Assembly: GCA_037141915.1 (NCBI GenBank)
Contig: JBAXBP010000130.1
Coordinates: 1-9,924, forward strand
Direction: 5' to 3'
Length of the DNA: 9,924 bases
From: CAIRDP01 sp037141915
GTDB taxonomy: Bacteria; Bacteroidota; Bacteroidia; Bacteroidales; FEN-979
Shown piece after piece: positions 6,883-9,924 of this stretch; position 1 is the stretch's first letter; the number at the start of each line of letters is the position of its first letter. The notes under the pieces were generated by a model. The model had not been told where the DNA came from and made no database searches. It saw nothing but the letters and a program-made list of their open reading frames with translations. The position numbers were made by a program, and so were the translations under genes.

Positions 6883-7455
6883 ATGAACCTGAAAGATATG
6901 TTTGATAAGATAAGAAGAAAAATAGGTCAGTATTACTTTTTGAAGGAGAGACTTAAATCGGACCCCGCTCATGGTATGGTCAACCTCCCTGCAGCAAGGA
7001 AAGTGGGAATACTGTATACCCTTGAAGATATCCCCGACTACGATAAAGTGTCGGAATTTGTTGCCCAGCTGCAGCTTGAACATAAAGAAGTGAAAGCTCT
7101 GGGCTTTGTTAAAAGCAAGAATCTTATCCAGCGTTTCCTTCCGAAATTATCATACGATTTTTTCTCAGGTAAGGATGTTACCTGGTTTTACAAGCCCGTC
7201 CATAAAACAGTTAAGGATTTCATAGACAAGGAATTCGATCTCCTGATCGATCTCAGTCTTTCAGATTCCTTCCCTTTAAAATATATTGCCGGATTGTCGA
7301 GGTCGGTATGCAGGGTAGGCAAATTTTCAGAGGATAACGTATCTTATTATGACCTGATGATTGATATAAAACCTGCTGTTACACTTGATGAATACCTGGT
7401 TCAGATCAGGCATTATCTTACCATTATCAAGACCGATGAAAGACGTCCGCAGTAA
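6883..7455 (+). CDS. DUF6913-like conserved protein of unknown function
   Basis: This is a 190-residue soluble protein with no signal peptide or membrane segment. It has a basic N-terminal helix (residues 1-25, many Lys/Arg), a beta-strand 'KVGILYTL' (40-47), a helix 'YDKVSEFVAQLQLEH' (53-67), a second strand 'KEVKALGFV' (68-76), an aromatic-rich middle 'YDFFSGKDVTWFYKP' (91-105), and 'FDLLIDLSLSDSFPLKYIAGLS' spanning 118-139, a strand-loop-helix core. This layout resembles a Rossmann-like alpha/beta fold, but I see no catalytic motif. It matches my recollection of the DUF6913 family found next to dapA in Bacteroidota; that name is from memory, not from a search. The ATG at 6883 follows a strong promoter by a short leader. 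Its 3' end overlaps dapA by 20 bases, so expression is likely coupled to lysine/diaminopimelate synthesis. Role unknown. Confidence 0.82.
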   Translation: MNLKDMFDKIRRKIGQYYFLKERLKSDPAHGMVNLPAARKVGILYTLEDIPDYDKVSEFVAQLQLEHKEVKALGFVKSKNLIQRFLPKLSYDFFSGKDVTWFYKPVHKTVKDFIDKEFDLLIDLSLSDSFPLKYIAGLSRSVCRVGKFSEDNVSYYDLMIDIKPAVTLDEYLVQIRHYLTIIKTDERRPQ

Positions 7456-8320
7456 ATTAAAAGGAACAGGAGTTGCCATAGTCACTCCTTTCAAAAAATC
7501 AGGAGCCATCGATTTCAAAGCTTATGAAAAAGTGATGAACCATATCATCACGGGTGGTTGTGAATTTGTTGTTGTACTTGGAACCACTGGGGAGTCTCCG
7601 ACTGTTTCCAGGGAGGAAAAACGTGACCTTGTCAGTTTTTCAGTGGAAAAGAACGGGGGCAGGCTGCCTCTTGTAGTTGGAATAGGAGGGAACAGCACTT
7701 CAGAAGTTATTGATGCTATCCAGCATACCTCATTTAAAGGAGTGGATGCAGTGTTATCGGTTTCCCCCTATTATAATAAGCCGCAGCAGGAAGGTATTTT
7801 CAGGCATTTCAAAGCAGTTTCTGAAGAAAGCCCTGTGCCGGTGATCCTGTATACTGTCCCCGGCAGGACCGGCAGCAATATTGCTGCTGCAACCACAATA
7901 AGGCTTTCGAAAGAGTGCAAAAACATTATAGGGATCAAGGAGGCATCAGGAAGCATTGATCAGATCTCACAGGTTTTGAAGAACCGCCCTAAGGATTTCC
8001 TGGTGATATCTGGAGATGATGCACTTACATTATCTCTGCTGGCTCTTGGAGCCGACGGGGTGATCTCAGTGGTAGCCAATGTTTTTCCCAAAGAATTCTC
8101 CACCATGGTAAGGCTCGGGCTTAAAGGCGATTTCAAAAAAGCAAGGGAGATACATTTCAGGCTGCTTGATTTTATAAATTCTTTGTTTGCTGATGGCAGC
8201 CCGGCGGGTGTTAAGGCTGCTCTTGAAATAAAAAAACTTGCAGGCAACTATCTCAGGCTGCCACTGGTCCCTGTCAATGATACTACCTATAAACTAATCC
8301 AACAGCTTATCAGACTATGA
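7436..8320 (+). CDS. dapA: 4-hydroxy-tetrahydrodipicolinate synthase (DapA)
   Basis: DapA condenses pyruvate with L-aspartate 4-semialdehyde in the first committed step toward diaminopimelate and lysine, in the cytosol. The 294-residue TIM-barrel protein has the usual length. Seen in sequence: 'GTGVAIVTPF' (10-19), 'GTTGES' (49-54) with the pyruvate-binding threonines, 'SPYYNKPQQEG' (110-120) with Tyr113, 'ILYTVPGRTG' (137-146) with Tyr139 and Arg144, the Schiff-base Lys168 in 'IIGIKEASG', and 'ISGDD' (191-195). The catalytic set is therefore complete. I start at ATG 7436, giving MKDVRSKLKGTGVAIVTPF, as is typical; the same frame opens at 7385 but those 17 extra residues lie in the upstream gene and do not look like DapA. 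The start overlaps the upstream gene by 20 bases, and the stop overlaps the next start as ATGA, which points to translational coupling. Confidence 0.97.
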   Translation: MKDVRSKLKGTGVAIVTPFKKSGAIDFKAYEKVMNHIITGGCEFVVVLGTTGESPTVSREEKRDLVSFSVEKNGGRLPLVVGIGGNSTSEVIDAIQHTSFKGVDAVLSVSPYYNKPQQEGIFRHFKAVSEESPVPVILYTVPGRTGSNIAAATTIRLSKECKNIIGIKEASGSIDQISQVLKNRPKDFLVISGDDALTLSLLALGADGVISVVANVFPKEFSTMVRLGLKGDFKKAREIHFRLLDFINSLFADGSPAGVKAALEIKKLAGNYLRLPLVPVNDTTYKLIQQLIRL

Positions 8321-9924
8321 AAAAATTACTCCCTTTCTTCCTTTTGTTCTTCATTGCCGCCCTGTTTGTTAATCTCCGATCATACGGTCAGAATAAGACC
8401 GGGGACTTATTCGGCGGGAAAAAAGAGATCTATTTTAAATTTAATATTTTTGACAGGGCAGAGATCGAGGTGATTACCAGGATCATTTCCATCGACAATG
8501 TGAAAGGCCTGGAGGTTTGGGCTTATGCCAACCGCCAGGAATATGAAAAATTCAGCAGGCTGGGATATGAGATCACTCTGCTCCCGAGCCCGGGAAGCCT
8601 TCTTTCTGATGCAGAACTGATGAAACCAGCGGGCTCACGAACGCCTGCATCGCCCGGAGCCTGGAATTTCTATCCTACCTACCAGCAGTATATTGACACC
8701 ATGGTCTATTTCAGCAATGCCTACCCCTCTATTTGTAAGCTGGATACCATAGGTACAAGTGTTGACGGCCGTCTTCTGCTCGCAATGAAGATCACTAAAG
8801 ATGTTAATGCCGAAGGGGCCAAGCCACAGTTCTTTTATACCAGCACAATTCATGGGGACGAAGTTACCGGTTATGTAGGTATGCTGCATCTGATCGAATA
8901 CCTTCTGACTAATTATGGAACGGATCCGAGGCTGACCCGGATCGTGGATAGTATCGAACTCTACATTAACCCGCTGGCCAACCCTGACGGAACATATGCC
9001 GGCGGCAACAATACAGTCAGCGGTGCCACCTATAACAATGGAAATAATATCAACCTGAACAGGAATTTCCCTGATCCTGTTTATGGTCAGCATCCCGACG
9101 GAAATTCATGGCAACCTGAGACTGTGGCATTTATGAATTTTGCCGGATCCAAGAACTTTACGATATCGGCCAACTTCCACGGGGGAGCCGAAGTTTTTAA
9201 TTATCCCTGGGATGACAAGCCGGCAATAGCTGCCGATGATTCCTGGTGGCAGTTTGTTGGTCACGAGTTTGCCGACACCTGCCATCATTATGGGCCGTCA
9301 GGTTATTTTACAGATGTGGCTCCAAGCGGAATAACTAATGGTTATGCATGGTACCAGGTCACCGGAGGCAGGCAGGATTACCATAATTATTTTCATCATA
9401 ACCGTGAAGTAACCATCGAGATATCCGCTGTGAAGATGCCTCCGGCCAACCAGCTGGTTTTGTATTGGAATTACCTGTACCGTTCATACCTGAATTTTAT
9501 TGAACAATCCCTGTACGGTATTCATGGCATAGTTACAGATACCGCAACGGGCCAGCCTCTCAGGGCATTCATCTATATTACCGGCCATGATAAGGATAGT
9601 TCGCAGATCTATTCAAGGCTTCCGGGTGGTTACTATGACAGGGTGATTGACCAGGGATCATGGAATCTCACATTTGCCTCGCCGGGTTACTATACAAAGA
9701 CCATCAGCAACATCAGCGTGGTACATTACCAGGGTGTGCATCTTGACGTACAGCTTAAATCCCTGACTTACGGCACATCCGACCTGAATCACGGAGAGCT
9801 TACAATTTATCCTTCGCCTGCAAATACCGACATCCATATAGTGTTCCCTGAGATGGACTCAAAACGCTGGAAACTCGGCATAATGAATGCCATAGGGGCT
9901 TCTGTTCTTTCAACGGAGATTTTC
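8317..9924 (+). CDS. Secreted zinc carboxypeptidase, family M14, with T9SS sorting domain (partial)
   Basis: The frame is open for 536 codons from ATG 8317 to the right edge with no stop, so the C-terminus is missing. Residues 1-24 are a signal peptide (MKKLLPFFLLFFIAALF then SYG|Q). A propeptide-like region (about 25-115) precedes the M14 catalytic domain (about 118-395). Its zinc ligands are His179 and Glu182 ('IHGDEVTG') and His288 ('ANFHGG'). Substrate-binding Asn248-Arg249 lie in 'INLNRNFPD', Tyr355 in 'GGRQDYHNY', and catalytic Glu368 in 'REVTIEIS'. A carboxypeptidase regulatory-like beta-sandwich follows (about 400-481, 'YGIHGIVTDTATGQPLRAFIYI'). From 'LTIYPSPAN' (495-503) a type A T9SS sorting domain begins and is cut off. 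The protein should cross the inner membrane by Sec, leave the cell by the type IX system and trim C-terminal residues from peptides. It overlaps dapA by four bases (ATGA), so it is co-transcribed with it. Confidence 0.95.
   Translation, partial: MKKLLPFFLLFFIAALFVNLRSYGQNKTGDLFGGKKEIYFKFNIFDRAEIEVITRIISIDNVKGLEVWAYANRQEYEKFSRLGYEITLLPSPGSLLSDAELMKPAGSRTPASPGAWNFYPTYQQYIDTMVYFSNAYPSICKLDTIGTSVDGRLLLAMKITKDVNAEGAKPQFFYTSTIHGDEVTGYVGMLHLIEYLLTNYGTDPRLTRIVDSIELYINPLANPDGTYAGGNNTVSGATYNNGNNINLNRNFPDPVYGQHPDGNSWQPETVAFMNFAGSKNFTISANFHGGAEVFNYPWDDKPAIAADDSWWQFVGHEFADTCHHYGPSGYFTDVAPSGITNGYAWYQVTGGRQDYHNYFHHNREVTIEISAVKMPPANQLVLYWNYLYRSYLNFIEQSLYGIHGIVTDTATGQPLRAFIYITGHDKDSSQIYSRLPGGYYDRVIDQGSWNLTFASPGYYTKTISNISVVHYQGVHLDVQLKSLTYGTSDLNHGELTIYPSPANTDIHIVFPEMDSKRWKLGIMNAIGASVLSTEIF

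Noticed and set aside
7385..7435. Longer N-terminus for DapA starting at 7385
   Set aside because: The 17 extra residues lie within the upstream gene and do not resemble DapA; ATG 7436 gives the usual 294-residue protein.
8635..9093. A 152-codon minus-strand frame opposite the M14 carboxypeptidase
   Set aside because: It is antisense to the catalytic domain of an intact peptidase; no motif, promoter or neighbour supports it.

Overview
The window reads as an ordinary chromosomal segment of a member of the Bacteroidota, most likely a Bacteroidales-like organism. The clues are a Bacteroidota-type promoter (TTTG, 19 bases, TAACTTTG), very weak Shine-Dalgarno sequences, a secreted peptidase ending in the start of a type IX secretion (T9SS) sorting domain, a DUF6913-like gene directly upstream of dapA, and Bacteroidota-like versions of IspH and the sensor kinase. 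No RNA gene, insertion sequence, phage gene or CRISPR array was seen.

Layout. (1) Positions 1-2022 hold a divergent pair. The N-terminal end of a secreted protein, probably an M1-type metallopeptidase, runs left off the edge. A lipoprotein oligopeptide-binding protein (SBP_bac_5/OppA-like) runs right. The 146-base gap between them carries a perfect 13-bp inverted repeat. (2) Positions 2012-6767 on the minus strand hold a tight three-gene transcription unit. Its order is a 1040-residue hybrid sensor histidine kinase, then ispH (last step of the MEP isoprenoid pathway), then a PhnP-like metallo-beta-lactamase-fold hydrolase. The hydrolase gene ends tail-to-tail with the binding-protein gene, with an 11-base overlap. 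(3) Positions 6883-9924 on the plus strand hold a second tight unit behind a good promoter. Its order is a DUF6913-like gene, then dapA (first committed step of lysine/diaminopimelate synthesis), then a secreted zinc carboxypeptidase of family M14 that runs off the right edge.

How the genes fit together. Three genes point to use of external peptides: the putative M1 peptidase, the OppA-like lipoprotein and the T9SS-exported M14 carboxypeptidase. ispH and dapA are housekeeping enzymes for isoprenoids and for the lysine/cell-wall precursor pathway. The hybrid kinase is a membrane sensor of unknown signal whose phosphorelay partner is not in the window. All genes appear intact except the two cut by the window edges. 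I see no convincing new system. The points most worth a second look are the dyad between the divergent genes, the kinase-ispH-hydrolase linkage and the coupling of a secreted peptidase to dapA.
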